Assembly (NCBI GenBank): GCA_015233725.1
Contig: JADFXD010000030.1
Coordinates: 1 to 32,798, forward strand
Reading direction: 5' to 3'
Origin: Nitrospirota bacterium
Lineage (GTDB): Bacteria > Nitrospirota > Thermodesulfovibrionia > Thermodesulfovibrionales > Magnetobacteriaceae
Length of the DNA: 32,798 nucleotides
Shown here: piece after piece, positions 8,901 through 15,280 of the stretch
Numbering within the stretch: position 1 is the stretch's first letter
Layout: each line of letters starts with the position of its first letter
Position numbers and translations under genes: made by a program
The notes under the pieces: model-generated
What the model was told of the DNA's origin: nothing
The model's input: only the letters and a program-made list of their open reading frames with translations
Databases searched by the model: none

Positions 8901-9069
8901 AAACTCAAATCGTTATCATGAATACACGTTGTCTCATTACTCAAAGTTCTTAGATTCAGTTGAAGAACATACATATGCAGATATGTTGCGTGATAGGTTG
9001 AATGAGATACAATCAGGTGACAGGTATGTAGAACCTATAGAGTATGATAGCGATCTAGATGACTTGTAG
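5938..9069 (+). CDS. Nitrilase-like domain / STAND NTPase / TPR fusion protein (candidate defence or conflict protein)
   Basis: A 1043-aa multidomain protein. Residues 1 to about 290 resemble the carbon-nitrogen hydrolase (nitrilase) superfamily: Glu87 in VFPEYSVP, a Lys cluster at 157-162 and Cys193 in VIPCIDALH match the Glu-Lys-Cys triad, so this domain may be catalytic. Residues 480-700 are a STAND-type NTPase: Walker A GAIGIGKS (502-509), Walker B RALILDD (581-587), sensor-like IISSQ and the GHPLS motif (684-688). A winged-helix-like region follows (about 715-800), then TPR-type repeats (about 870-1000). STAND proteins with an N-terminal effector and C-terminal sensor repeats include Avs and NLR-like antiphage proteins; a nitrilase effector is not an arrangement I know to be described. 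GAGAGGG lies just before ATG 5938. The gene is visibly much more AT-rich than its neighbours, suggesting transfer. Confidence 0.85.
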   Translation: MIRVHLAQIFYNPSYYNYSISYLEEPCFFEEASALTDIHMGKLRSVDKIESFLIASKKTYIEYIRKKLRDIAIWSGKRGAHILVFPEYSVPQQILPDLQGIARKFSMIIISGTHRVPSDNETRAIYKTLNIDNLADFIGHAVSPIFLPDGSVLIAEKLRKSKWEPNLILSEKKPDIIDTICRGVPIRLAVIPCIDALHIDIIGKLFENKDSEPHIIICPSLSPSTKPFENIASVAISHETLFTYVNTASSGNTSFFLPKSWEQYLEGPQHKNKQIPKDIEAILELEIDLEKLFIKKGSINTSPIAKHPFLFPIVYTLGVQWLSDYLKCKEDIIEWLNINDTNSAKEWLDIYLTDNAQILPDIICQNLKYMSRSVLPFYNNDIDNVMMFFNLVLITDIEETKILWSKRVNNALNVLHEYYRVATTDYADISNCINYFKTLQSNLPNQLAVETEKITETSLKQKSSSFMGEENLIAAFQDRGTEMKEIGEIFSNKEKRVIIITGAIGIGKSDFVNCFFRKKFSDWDIFRIKIPSEGQVARVITEIGHKLKLSLDIDSLASLSPKPFRQKIREVFSLFYSKSKRALILDDVHEILKIRDAKESKNLTILIEEAATCDNYIGGRTFIISSQWLPDKCLHLKGVYHYTLKGIKETYIERIIDYQMRQANLVSGEAPLQVPQALLDVINGHPLSARLVVKVLNDNRDLNTLSHELTLRKVTGFIVQELLRNYDLSPIEQSVMMKLSVFRLPIHIGILKNINQFEIDDDLLKTLKLKCVLSYDGSAYEIHEAVRRFFYKRLVDAKKNVKEFHTLASLYYTQIYESPQYSVIKDPSIIAELVHHLSLSGEISRTKDLRLLLIQEIRPAARKKYKELRDYDGALSLYRLLAEIVPDDVVVLAYIGRCDARLNRWDDADQGFQRAIEMAKRKGSPSWWIYRDWGHIKARYSYYSEAKEFLSKASETMPNHPSINSSLAFIYWQDGDIEKARELFESAINSNRYHEYTLSHYSKFLDSVEEHTYADMLRDRLNEIQSGDRYVEPIEYDSDLDDL

Positions 9070-9144
9070 ATGTAAAAACGAGGAATGATGACCATAAGTT
9101 CAGCGATACAAATGTATAAGCCTCCACCGTGGAGCAAGTATGAA

Positions 9145-9222
9145 GGGGTCAAGGGGACTGGTCCCCTTGCAGGGGAGGTCAAGGAGGGGGCGGAGCCGCC
9201 CTCCTTGTTCTTCTTTTCTTCT
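9145..9222 (+). repeat. Double-hairpin pyrimidine-tailed repeat, copy C
   Basis: First hairpin CAAGGGGAC-tg-GTCCCCTTG, a spacer that departs from the others (GGAGGTCAAGGAG), GC hairpin around GGGCGGAGCCGCCC, then a CTTGTTCTTCTTTTCTT tail. It lies directly upstream of holA, and an open frame from ATG 9140 runs through it into holA. Read forwards it could terminate transcription from the nitrilase-STAND gene. Confidence 0.85.
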
Positions 9223-9223
9223 A

Positions 9224-10111
9224 GTGTTTGATGATTTTTTGAGGGAGAGGGCGGAGGGCTTTCCTGCCTCTGTTTATTTGCTTGGCTATACGGAGGAGTT
9301 CTTCTTTACGCAGGCGTTGATGGTTTTGCGTCAGGGGCATGCCGAGCTTGAGGTCTTTGACCTTGATGACAAGGCGCAGGGTGTTCCTATGCGGAGCGTT
9401 ATAGAGGCGTTGAATCAGATATCGATGTTTTGTCTGAGGCCGTGTGTTGTGATTAAGAACTATCAGAAGATCAAGAAGGCCGACCAGGTGTTGTTGGCGC
9501 GATATATAGACAATCCCTCGACTCGCTCCATACTGGTGCTGTGTCATAGCGGCGACTTAAAGAAGGTTGACATCAAGGGCGTCAAGTGCATAACCCTGGA
9601 CATTAAAAAAACTGCCCTGCCGACATGGGTAAAGGAGCGCTCTATACATTACGGGATAAGGCTCTCGCAGGAGCTGATACGGTTTGTTTGCGACATCTAC
9701 GCCGATGACCTGATGGCGCTCGATAACGAACTCAGAAAACTATCTCTGTTGGGCAAGAAGGAGTTGTCCCTGGAGGATGCCTGTGAGTTGTTCTACGGGA
9801 GCAAGCAGTACAATCCGTTTCAGTTTACGAAGGCCATAGCCGAGGCGGACGTTGGCAAGGCGATGACGATATTTCAGGGGCTGCAGGAGCACTCTGAGCC
9901 GATTATGCTCTTAGGGGCCGTCAATTGGGAGATCGCAAAGTTGAATCTTCCAGCGGCAATCGCCTTTAAGTGTTATGAGCTGCTCTCCGATGCTGATATC
10001 CAGGTCAGGGTGAATCCAGATTACCCCTTTGAGGCGCTGATATCGGGTCTGTGCAGCGTCTTGAAGCGAAGCAGGAAATCTACCCGCCCCGCCACTAATC
10101 TGATTATATAG
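9224..10111 (+). CDS. holA: DNA polymerase III subunit delta
   Basis: HolA opens the beta sliding clamp within the clamp-loader complex. The protein begins VFDDFLRERAEGFPASVYLL, matching the usual HolA opening, and continues through an AAA+-like fold without a Walker A, followed by the helical collar domain (about residues 190-295). GTG 9224 gives 295 aa, a little short of the usual 320-340. The longer frame from ATG 9140 adds 28 residues that are only repeat copy C, so I prefer GTG, although no ribosome binding site is visible because the preceding bases are the pyrimidine tail. In many bacteria holA follows lptE directly; here about 4.2 kb of accessory DNA intervenes. Confidence 0.9.
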   Translation: MFDDFLRERAEGFPASVYLLGYTEEFFFTQALMVLRQGHAELEVFDLDDKAQGVPMRSVIEALNQISMFCLRPCVVIKNYQKIKKADQVLLARYIDNPSTRSILVLCHSGDLKKVDIKGVKCITLDIKKTALPTWVKERSIHYGIRLSQELIRFVCDIYADDLMALDNELRKLSLLGKKELSLEDACELFYGSKQYNPFQFTKAIAEADVGKAMTIFQGLQEHSEPIMLLGAVNWEIAKLNLPAAIAFKCYELLSDADIQVRVNPDYPFEALISGLCSVLKRSRKSTRPATNLII

Positions 10112-10134
10112 CGCGTTTCGATTGTATGCAATAC

Positions 10135-10205
10135 AAAGAAAGAAGGGGGCGGCGCTGCCCCCCCCTCAGCCCCCCCCTGCAAGGGCACCAGTGCCCTTTA
10201 CCCCA
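10135..10205 (-). repeat. Double-hairpin pyrimidine-tailed repeat, copy D (inverted)
   Basis: The tail appears as AAAGAAAGAAG, then a GGGGGCGGCGCTGCCCCC hairpin and GCAAGGGCACCAGTGCCCTT. Its outer flank (about 10210-10245, GTATTTTGTACTTAATCCAATC) is shared almost exactly with the flank of copy I near 29459-29481, so the mobile unit extends past the hairpins. It lies 3' of holA and also 3' of the minus-strand gene at 10466, for which it has terminator polarity. Confidence 0.85.
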
Positions 10206-10312
10206 TAAAGTGGCATTGTATTTTGTACTTAATCCAATCGAAATGTGCAATACACTTGGAAGACGAGTGGAGTTATAATAATTTTATGGCAGTGCAAAAA
10301 CCCAGTAACACT

Positions 10313-10426
10313 ACAATCAACCGTGGGTATCAATATTTAAGGCGTTTTATATCTGCATAATATGGCATTGTTACTATGTCTGAGTAATGTGACCACGCTT
10401 CAATGGGGTGCTACCCGGTTGATTGT
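10313..10426. repeat. Imperfect inverted repeat in the gap after holA
   Basis: ACAATCAACCGTGGGTA (10313-10329) pairs with TACCCGGTTGATTGT (10412-10426), apart from a two-base difference, across about 80 bp. The decamer GGTGCTACCC also occurs twice at a 20-bp spacing (10407 and 10427). This could be a small non-autonomous element or a regulatory site; no gene is visible in 10206-10465. Confidence 0.35.
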
Positions 10427-10465
10427 GGTGCTACCCAATATTACCTCTTTTATGAGAAAACGTTG

Positions 10466-10774
10466 TTAATTAAGAAAAAAGCAAGAACCTTCACCTGGCA
10501 GATCATCATCTCTCACACGACAGACCTCCCATATGCCCTTATTAACCTCAACGGCCTTGTGCTGGTCATGCTTGAGGTATACGCGCCGATCTGTTTTGAC
10601 GTAGAGCACGCCATGGTTTTCATACAACTCTATGTCCTCCTCAATTACGTAGGCATGGCCCGTGGCCTGCTCTGTCGCAAGTATGTAGCCAATGTTTGTC
10701 TTGCTTACCTTGTGTGACTCTTCTGGAACATGCTGTTTTAGTGTCAAAAACACATCGCCCTGTACTAGCAACAT
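10466..10774 (-). CDS. Small hypothetical protein of a phage/plasmid-associated type
   Basis: A 102-aa soluble protein, MLLVQGDVFLTL...TGHAYVIEEDIELYENHGVLYVKTD. The start is well supported: reading on the minus strand, AAAGGAGG lies 7 nt before the ATG at 10774. The layout QGDV, then EATGHAH-like, then a beta-rich core and a RVR-type C-terminus recalls small uncharacterised proteins common on phages and plasmids, but I cannot name a function. An overlapping forward frame (10403-10717) is its shadow. No partner gene shares its operon; repeat copy D lies downstream with terminator polarity. Confidence 0.75.
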   Translation of the reverse strand: MLLVQGDVFLTLKQHVPEESHKVSKTNIGYILATEQATGHAYVIEEDIELYENHGVLYVKTDRRVYLKHDQHKAVEVNKGIWEVCRVRDDDLPGEGSCFFLN

Positions 10775-10806
10775 AACAAACCTCCTTTTGCCTACTTACC
10801 CGTCAG

Positions 10807-10831
10807 TGTCAGATATTGTCATCCACTGACA
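10807..10831. promoter_or_regulatory. Possible operator upstream of the 10466-10774 gene
   Basis: TGTCAG (10807-10812) and CTGACA (10826-10831) form a 6-bp inverted repeat about 35-55 nt upstream of the start codon, in an AT-rich leader. This could bind a repressor; it is only a pattern observation. Confidence 0.25.
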
Positions 10832-10952
10832 AATTTTGTCTCATCTAAATATATATACCACTTGCCTAAAATCCCTACTTGCCCTAACTATCTGTCTTTT
10901 TAGCTTTTTACTTTAATCACAAAGTATATTAGCAATATCCATGCCAAACGAC

Positions 10953-11013
10953 GGGGTCAAGGGGACTTCTTCGTGGCTGGGGCACCTCCTCCTTCTTTCT
11001 TTTCTTCTTTTTA
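10953..11013 (+). repeat. Double-hairpin pyrimidine-tailed repeat, copy E (degenerate)
   Basis: It keeps GGGGTCAAGGGGACT at the left and CCTTCTTTCTTTTCTTCTTTTT at the right, but the hairpin arms between them are decayed or deleted. It ends just before the promoter of the hsp20 gene. Confidence 0.65.
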
Positions 11014-11016
11014 GGG

Positions 11017-11046
11017 TTGTCAAAAAGCACGGAGGTACAGTATAAT
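11017..11046 (+). promoter_or_regulatory. Sigma-70-like promoter of hsp20
   Basis: TTGTCA (11017-11022), an 18-nt spacer and a perfect TATAAT (11041-11046) lie about 40 bases upstream of the hsp20 ATG. No CIRCE element or other heat-shock operator was recognised. Confidence 0.65.
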
Positions 11047-11086
11047 AAAGATATCAGACAAACAGTTACGATATGAAGGAGGCTTG

Positions 11087-11515
11087 ATGAGCAACAAGAA
11101 TATGGACGATATGGGGGAGTTGATATCCTTCCATGAGCGTTTTAACATACTCTTCCAGGATGAGCAGAGCGAGCCGGCGTCCCAGCAGGCTTATACGTGG
11201 ACACCGGCCTTTGACATATACGAGACCGAAAAGGAGTTCGTCATTAAGGCCGACGTTGCAGGGATTAAGGAAAACGACGTATCCTTGACCGTAGACAACG
11301 GAGTGTTGACAATAAAGGGCGAAAGAAGACCAAGACAAGACACAGAATCGGAGTCTTATCATTGCATGGAGAGGTGCTTTGGTAAGTTCATGAGGTCATT
11401 TGTCCTGCCTCCTACGGTGAGCATAAATAATATAAGGGCGCGGCTTTATGATGGCGTCCTGATGATAGATATACCTAAGCGCGAGACAGAGGCTTTACCG
11501 GTGACATGCTTATAG
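11087..11515 (+). CDS. Hsp20/alpha-crystallin family small heat shock protein
   Basis: An ATP-independent holdase chaperone that keeps unfolding proteins soluble. I choose ATG 11087, preceded by GAAGGAGG at 11075-11082; a TTG directly upstream is less likely. The alpha-crystallin domain runs from TPAFDIYETEKEFVIKADVAG through GVLTIKGERR to LYDGVLMIDIPKRE, which contains the typical GVL motif. The C-terminus ends shortly after, without an evident I-x-I motif, so oligomer assembly may differ from classical members. At 142 aa it has a normal length. It overlaps the following phosphodiesterase gene by 10 nt, indicating an operon driven by the promoter at 11017. Confidence 0.95.
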   Translation: MSNKNMDDMGELISFHERFNILFQDEQSEPASQQAYTWTPAFDIYETEKEFVIKADVAGIKENDVSLTVDNGVLTIKGERRPRQDTESESYHCMERCFGKFMRSFVLPPTVSINNIRARLYDGVLMIDIPKRETEALPVTCL

Positions 11516-11988
11516 GCGTGATGTCGGATACCCACGACAACCTTACAAATATACGTAGCGCTATAGAGATATTTAACCACTGCAATGTATCAATGGTCCT
11601 CCATGCGGGGGACTTTACGTCTTGTTTTACGTTTCGCGCTTTAAATGACCTAAAGGCGGATTTCTGTGGGATTTTTGGCAATAACGACAGAGACCTCTTA
11701 TCTCTGGATGAGGTGTCTAAGGAAAAAATATACAGGCAGCCTTATGATTTCGTCATCGGACAAAAGCGCTTTGTCATGATACATGAGCACTTTCACGTTA
11801 GGACACTTGCCCAGAGCGGTAGGTACGACTTCCTGATCTACGGCCACACGCACAAGCCAAAGGTCGAGCAGATTGCCCAGACCATCGTCCTTAACCCTGG
11901 AGAGACGGCCGGATGGCTACATGGCAATCCAACCGTGGCGCTGTTGGATATAATAACGGCAGAGACGCATTTTATTAATATCAAATAA
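11506..11988 (+). CDS. YfcE/MJ0936-family metallophosphoesterase
   Basis: A 160-aa calcineurin-like phosphodiesterase. All metal-binding motifs of the family are present: SDTHDN (Asp8, His10), HAGDF (Asp36), GNND (58-61), a histidine in MIHEHFH and YGHTHKP with the last ligands. The family hydrolyses phosphodiester model substrates, but its natural substrate is usually unknown. It starts within the end of hsp20 (10-nt overlap) and is probably translated by coupling, since no strong ribosome binding site is visible. Repeat copy F follows and has terminator polarity for it. Confidence 0.95.
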   Translation: MLIGVMSDTHDNLTNIRSAIEIFNHCNVSMVLHAGDFTSCFTFRALNDLKADFCGIFGNNDRDLLSLDEVSKEKIYRQPYDFVIGQKRFVMIHEHFHVRTLAQSGRYDFLIYGHTHKPKVEQIAQTIVLNPGETAGWLHGNPTVALLDIITAETHFINIK

Positions 11989-12031
11989 ATACGTTAGAAA
12001 TGAATTTTATAACATGAGGATTAAGAATTAT

Positions 12032-12117
12032 GGGGTCAAGGGCACTGGTCCCCTTGCAGGGGGGTTTAAGGGGGGGCGGAGCCGCCCCCTTAAACCCCTT
12101 TTTTCCCCTTCTTCTTA
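12032..12117 (+). repeat. Double-hairpin pyrimidine-tailed repeat, copy F
   Basis: First hairpin around GGGCACTGGTCCCC, spacer, then an extended GC stem GGTTTAAGGGGG.../...CCCCCTTAAACC around CGGAGCCG, and a TTTTTTCCCCTTCTTCTTA tail. The left flank (TTTATAACATGAGGATTAAG, from about 12006) resembles the flanks of copies G and H. It lies between the phosphodiesterase gene and argJ. Confidence 0.85.
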
Positions 12118-12146
12118 GGGCTAAATACTGTTAAAGGAGACACAGG

Positions 12147-13361
12147 ATGCAAGAGAACGAACACAAACTACCCAAGGGATTTATAATCACGACGGCGGAG
12201 GCAGCAATCAAGACCCCCGGTCGTAAGGATATCGTTGTCATATCTTCAACCACGCCGGCAGAGGCAGCAGGCGTGTTTACAAGCAACGTGGTAAAGGCCG
12301 CCCCCGTCACCCTGGATATGGAGAGACTCAAAGACGCAACAGCCCAGGCCATTGTCATAAACAGCGGCAATGCAAACGCCTGCACTGATCAACAGGGAGT
12401 TGATAACGCCATTGAGATGTCCAGGATCGTCTCAGACGCCCTGCACATTGATAAGGATAACTGCCTGGTTGCATCCACTGGAGTCATCGGCGCGCAACTT
12501 CCGATGCAGAGGATTAAGCCGGCATTGATAAACTCACTCTTTAGCGCTGGTACAGCCGTACCTAACCCCACCAACGCAACGTTACTGGATGCGGCCTCGG
12601 CAATCATGACCACGGATACCTTCCCCAAGGCCATCTCCAGGGACATAGAGATAGGCGATTGCACCGTCACTGTGGCGGCAATAGCAAAGGGGGCCGGCAT
12701 GATATCCCCAAACATGGCCACGCTGCTGTGCTTTGTCATAACCGACCTGGCCATCGACCACACCGCCCTGCAACTGGCCCTGACTGAGGCGGTGGATAAG
12801 ACATTTAACAAGATCACCATCGACGGCGATATGAGCACAAATGATACCGTCCTGGCATTGGCCAACGGCCTGGCCGGTAACGAACGGGTTGTTGCATACG
12901 GGTATGGGTTTCATTCCTTTAGGGTGGCGCTTCAGGAGGTTCTCATGGAGTTGGCCGTCATGTGCGTCAGGGATGGCGAGGGGGCCACTAAGTTTGTCAC
13001 GGTGAAGGTTGTCGGTGCTGGTACCGATGGCGATGCCGACAGGCTTGCAAGGACCGTGGCCAACTCCCTGTTGGTCAAGACCGCTATATACGGCGCAGAC
13101 GCCAATTGGGGCAGGATAATGGCCGCCATCGGCTACTCCGGCGTCTTGTTTAACCCCAACGTCGTGGATGTCTACTTCAATGACGTGCCTGTGGTAACAA
13201 ATGGCCGTGGCGCAAACAACGACTCTGAGGCCGGTGAGATATTTAGAAGGAACGACCTGACCATAACCATCGACATGAAATCAGGTCAAGGTGCCGCCAG
13301 GATATTCACCTGCGACCTGACCGAGGACTACGTCAAGATAAACGCACACTACAGGACATAG
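12147..13361 (+). CDS. argJ: Bifunctional glutamate N-acetyltransferase / amino-acid acetyltransferase ArgJ
   Basis: ArgJ moves the acetyl group from N-acetylornithine to glutamate, recycling acetyl in arginine synthesis; bifunctional members also use acetyl-CoA. The 404-aa protein shows the N-terminal family features GVFTSN and AIVINSGNANACTD, and the autocleavage site in MISPNMATLLCF, where Thr192 becomes the nucleophile of the beta chain. The KITIDGDMSTNDTV block and the C-terminal motif GADANWGRI are intact. AAAGGAGA at 12133-12140 supports ATG 12147. No other arginine genes are adjacent. Whether it is mono- or bifunctional cannot be told from the sequence by eye. Confidence 0.97.
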   Translation: MQENEHKLPKGFIITTAEAAIKTPGRKDIVVISSTTPAEAAGVFTSNVVKAAPVTLDMERLKDATAQAIVINSGNANACTDQQGVDNAIEMSRIVSDALHIDKDNCLVASTGVIGAQLPMQRIKPALINSLFSAGTAVPNPTNATLLDAASAIMTTDTFPKAISRDIEIGDCTVTVAAIAKGAGMISPNMATLLCFVITDLAIDHTALQLALTEAVDKTFNKITIDGDMSTNDTVLALANGLAGNERVVAYGYGFHSFRVALQEVLMELAVMCVRDGEGATKFVTVKVVGAGTDGDADRLARTVANSLLVKTAIYGADANWGRIMAAIGYSGVLFNPNVVDVYFNDVPVVTNGRGANNDSEAGEIFRRNDLTITIDMKSGQGAARIFTCDLTEDYVKINAHYRT

Positions 13362-13412
13362 TGCTAGCAACAGGGCAGAGTTGTCTTACAGAAGGGTCGG
13401 AGGGCGTGTAAT

Positions 13413-13730
13413 ATGGCTGCGGTTGATTATCATTACGGCAATTTCCCGCCATCGAGGCTTGAGCTTGAGAGGATTGTCTCGCTGATAGGGCATGCTAATG
13501 CGGCAATTGCCCGTTATGACGGTGTGTTATCAGCAGTTCCAAACGCCAATGTCTTGCTTAGTCCACTGACAACACACGAGGCCGTGCTTTCATCGCGGAT
13601 AGAGGGTACTCAGGCAACCGTGCTTGAGTTTGAGGCAAGAGGAGACATCGCAGAGGGCTATGATGTTTTTGTGTCTCATGAAACGACAAATATGAGACAC
13701 AACATAATTCCAGACAAAGAAATCTCTTGA
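13413..13730 (+). pseudogene. N-terminal fragment of a Fic/DOC-family protein
   Basis: Residues 4 to about 80 match the N-terminal (DUF4172-type) domain of Fic proteins: DYHYGNFPPSRLELERI, ANVLLSPLTTHEAVLSSRIE and GTQATVLEFEA. It contains the inhibitory helix motif S-x-x-x-E-G in SSRIEG, which normally blocks ATP binding by the Fic core. The frame ends at residue 105 with no HxFx(D/E)GNGRxxR catalytic motif, and nothing downstream resembles it, so the AMPylation core has been lost. A GGAGG at 13399-13403 still precedes the ATG. It is most likely a decaying remnant; expression as a free inhibitory domain is possible but speculative. Confidence 0.8.
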
Positions 13731-13752
13731 CGGTGACAATATACATCCCAAT

Positions 13753-14652
13753 ATGCTAAAGTATAAAGACATGGAGATTAGAGCAAAAGAAAGGCCATCG
13801 TCCGGCCCTGGCTCAACCGAGGGCTACAAGAACAGGACGGTTGCTGGTATCTATGGTGTCACCCTTGGCGCCTTCGGGGTGCATCGTTTTTACCTTGGCT
13901 ATACGAGTATCGGCATAACCCAGATAGTCGTAACCCTCTTGACCTGTGGAGTGGGGGCATTATGGGGGATTATTGAGGGGTGGATTATCTTGTGGGGCGG
14001 TGGATATTTTGGCAAGGACGCTCACGGAAACCCACTCTTGAAGTACGTAGAGACCATGCCGGAGGGGCCAGGGTCAAGCAATGAATCTTCAGGCGATGGA
14101 TTCCCAGGCGATGGCCAGGCAATTTCTGGGCAGTCAGGCGATGGACACTCAGACGACGGACATAAGAATATCGCCACTGCTGCACTGTATGGCGTGTTTC
14201 TTGGCGCCTTTGGGATACATCGTTTCTATCTGGGCTATACGACCCTTGGGGTGATCCAGATAATCGTGACCCTTTCGACCTGTGGGCTTGGCGCCTTATG
14301 GGGTATGCTTGAGGGCTTTCTTATATTGTCAGGTACGATCAATAAAGATGCACAGGGCAGACCGCTTATTGCAGATGTGGAGATTGTCACGGCAGAGACA
14401 ACCTTATCTGATGAGTATAATTACAAGAATAAGGCTATTGCCGGAATCCTTGCCATATTTCTTGGTAGTCTTGGGATACATCGTTTTTATCTTGGCTATA
14501 CGGGTATTGGTATAGCCCAGGTACTCCTGACGTTTTCCACCGGATTGGGAACCATCTGGGGGGTGGTTGAGGGCATCCTTATCCTGACTGGTAATATCAA
14601 GAAAGACGCACAAGGCAGACCGCTTATAAACTATAAGGAAGATTATTCATGA
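13753..14652 (+). CDS. Membrane protein with three tandem TM2 domains
   Basis: The 299-aa protein is built from three TM2 modules. Each has a helix, the turn motif HRFYLGYT, a second helix and a WG(I/M/V)(I/L/V)EG ending, and each is followed by KDA(H/Q)G(N/R)PL. They lie at about residues 28-92, 137-198 and 217-280. A Gly/Asp/Ser-rich linker with repeated GDG sits between modules one and two. TM2 domains are usually single; their function in bacteria is not known. ATG 13753 gives the longest form. ATG 13771 is an alternative, because TTGACG (13727) and TATGCT (13752) could form a promoter with a long 19-nt spacer overlapping the first ATG. No ribosome binding site is clear for either. Confidence 0.88.
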   Translation: MLKYKDMEIRAKERPSSGPGSTEGYKNRTVAGIYGVTLGAFGVHRFYLGYTSIGITQIVVTLLTCGVGALWGIIEGWIILWGGGYFGKDAHGNPLLKYVETMPEGPGSSNESSGDGFPGDGQAISGQSGDGHSDDGHKNIATAALYGVFLGAFGIHRFYLGYTTLGVIQIIVTLSTCGLGALWGMLEGFLILSGTINKDAQGRPLIADVEIVTAETTLSDEYNYKNKAIAGILAIFLGSLGIHRFYLGYTGIGIAQVLLTFSTGLGTIWGVVEGILILTGNIKKDAQGRPLINYKEDYS

Positions 14653-14675
14653 GTGATTACAAAAGGAGAATATAG

Positions 14676-14960
14676 ATGAAATTAACAGAAGCGCCAGATT
14701 GTCCTTATTGTGGGCAGAAGATGAAGAAGACAGAGACACCGCAGTTTAACCTTTCCGACGGGTTGGGTTGGTGTTCTCCACACCTCTATGTATGTTTCAA
14801 CGACGAGTGCAGCTTCTACGTTCAAGGCTGGACCCAAATAATGAACAACTACGGCAAAGTGGCCTCCTATCGCTGCATGTACTATCCCGAAACCGGGGCG
14901 ATGGATGCCGTCTGCGTCTATACCAGCGATGGCCTCAGGGGACAAATAGTAGAGGAGTGA
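14676..14960 (+). CDS. Small zinc-ribbon-like hypothetical protein
   Basis: A 94-aa protein with a good ribosome binding site (AAAGGAGA, 13 nt before the ATG when counted from its first base). It has CPYCGQKM near the start and CFNDEC around residue 46, four cysteines that could hold one zinc ion, followed by YVQGW and SYRCMYYPETG. Similar short proteins of unknown function occur in delta-proteobacteria-like genomes. It follows the TM2 gene by 23 nt and is probably cotranscribed with it. I can assign no function. Confidence 0.8.
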   Translation: MKLTEAPDCPYCGQKMKKTETPQFNLSDGLGWCSPHLYVCFNDECSFYVQGWTQIMNNYGKVASYRCMYYPETGAMDAVCVYTSDGLRGQIVEE

Positions 14961-15225
14961 TTTCTCCTCTGCTGCAACATCTTAGCAAGCCCCTTACAAA
15001 TAATTATGAGTTAACCATCTTGAAACCTTTGACATACAATGACTTTGTAGGTTATTTCTAATTTCAAGTGGGTAACCCAACCTTAGTATAATCCAGCTTA
15101 CCTGTGAGCATGTAAATAATAACCTTTAGGTTTTTAACTGTGCCGTGCCCTTGCTGCCCCCTGTGCCTCACATAAAAATCTGAGGCCAGCCCAAAGAGAT
15201 TATGAGCAACCTTCAAGGATTTGTA

Positions 15226-15243
15226 CAGGGGCGTCAGCCCCTG
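15226..15243. repeat. Hairpin between convergent genes
   Basis: CAGGGGC-gtca-GCCCCTG is a perfect 7-bp hairpin located between the convergent genes ending at 14960 and 15281. It has no T-run on either side, so it may be a dispersed palindrome rather than a true intrinsic terminator. The rest of 14961-15280 shows no convincing gene. Confidence 0.5.
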
Positions 15244-15280
15244 CACCCATAAAAGACAAGATAACCAAATGACTAAATAA

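Noticed and set aside
9140-9223. N-terminal extension of holA
   Set aside because: It translates repeat copy C and does not resemble HolA.
10403-10717. 104-aa plus-strand frame
   Set aside because: It is antisense to the better supported gene 10466-10774, which has AAAGGAGG before its ATG.
15064-15246. 60-aa minus-strand frame in the gap before the FG-GAP gene
   Set aside because: It partly covers the hairpin repeat at 15226, lacks a clear ribosome binding site and matches nothing I know.
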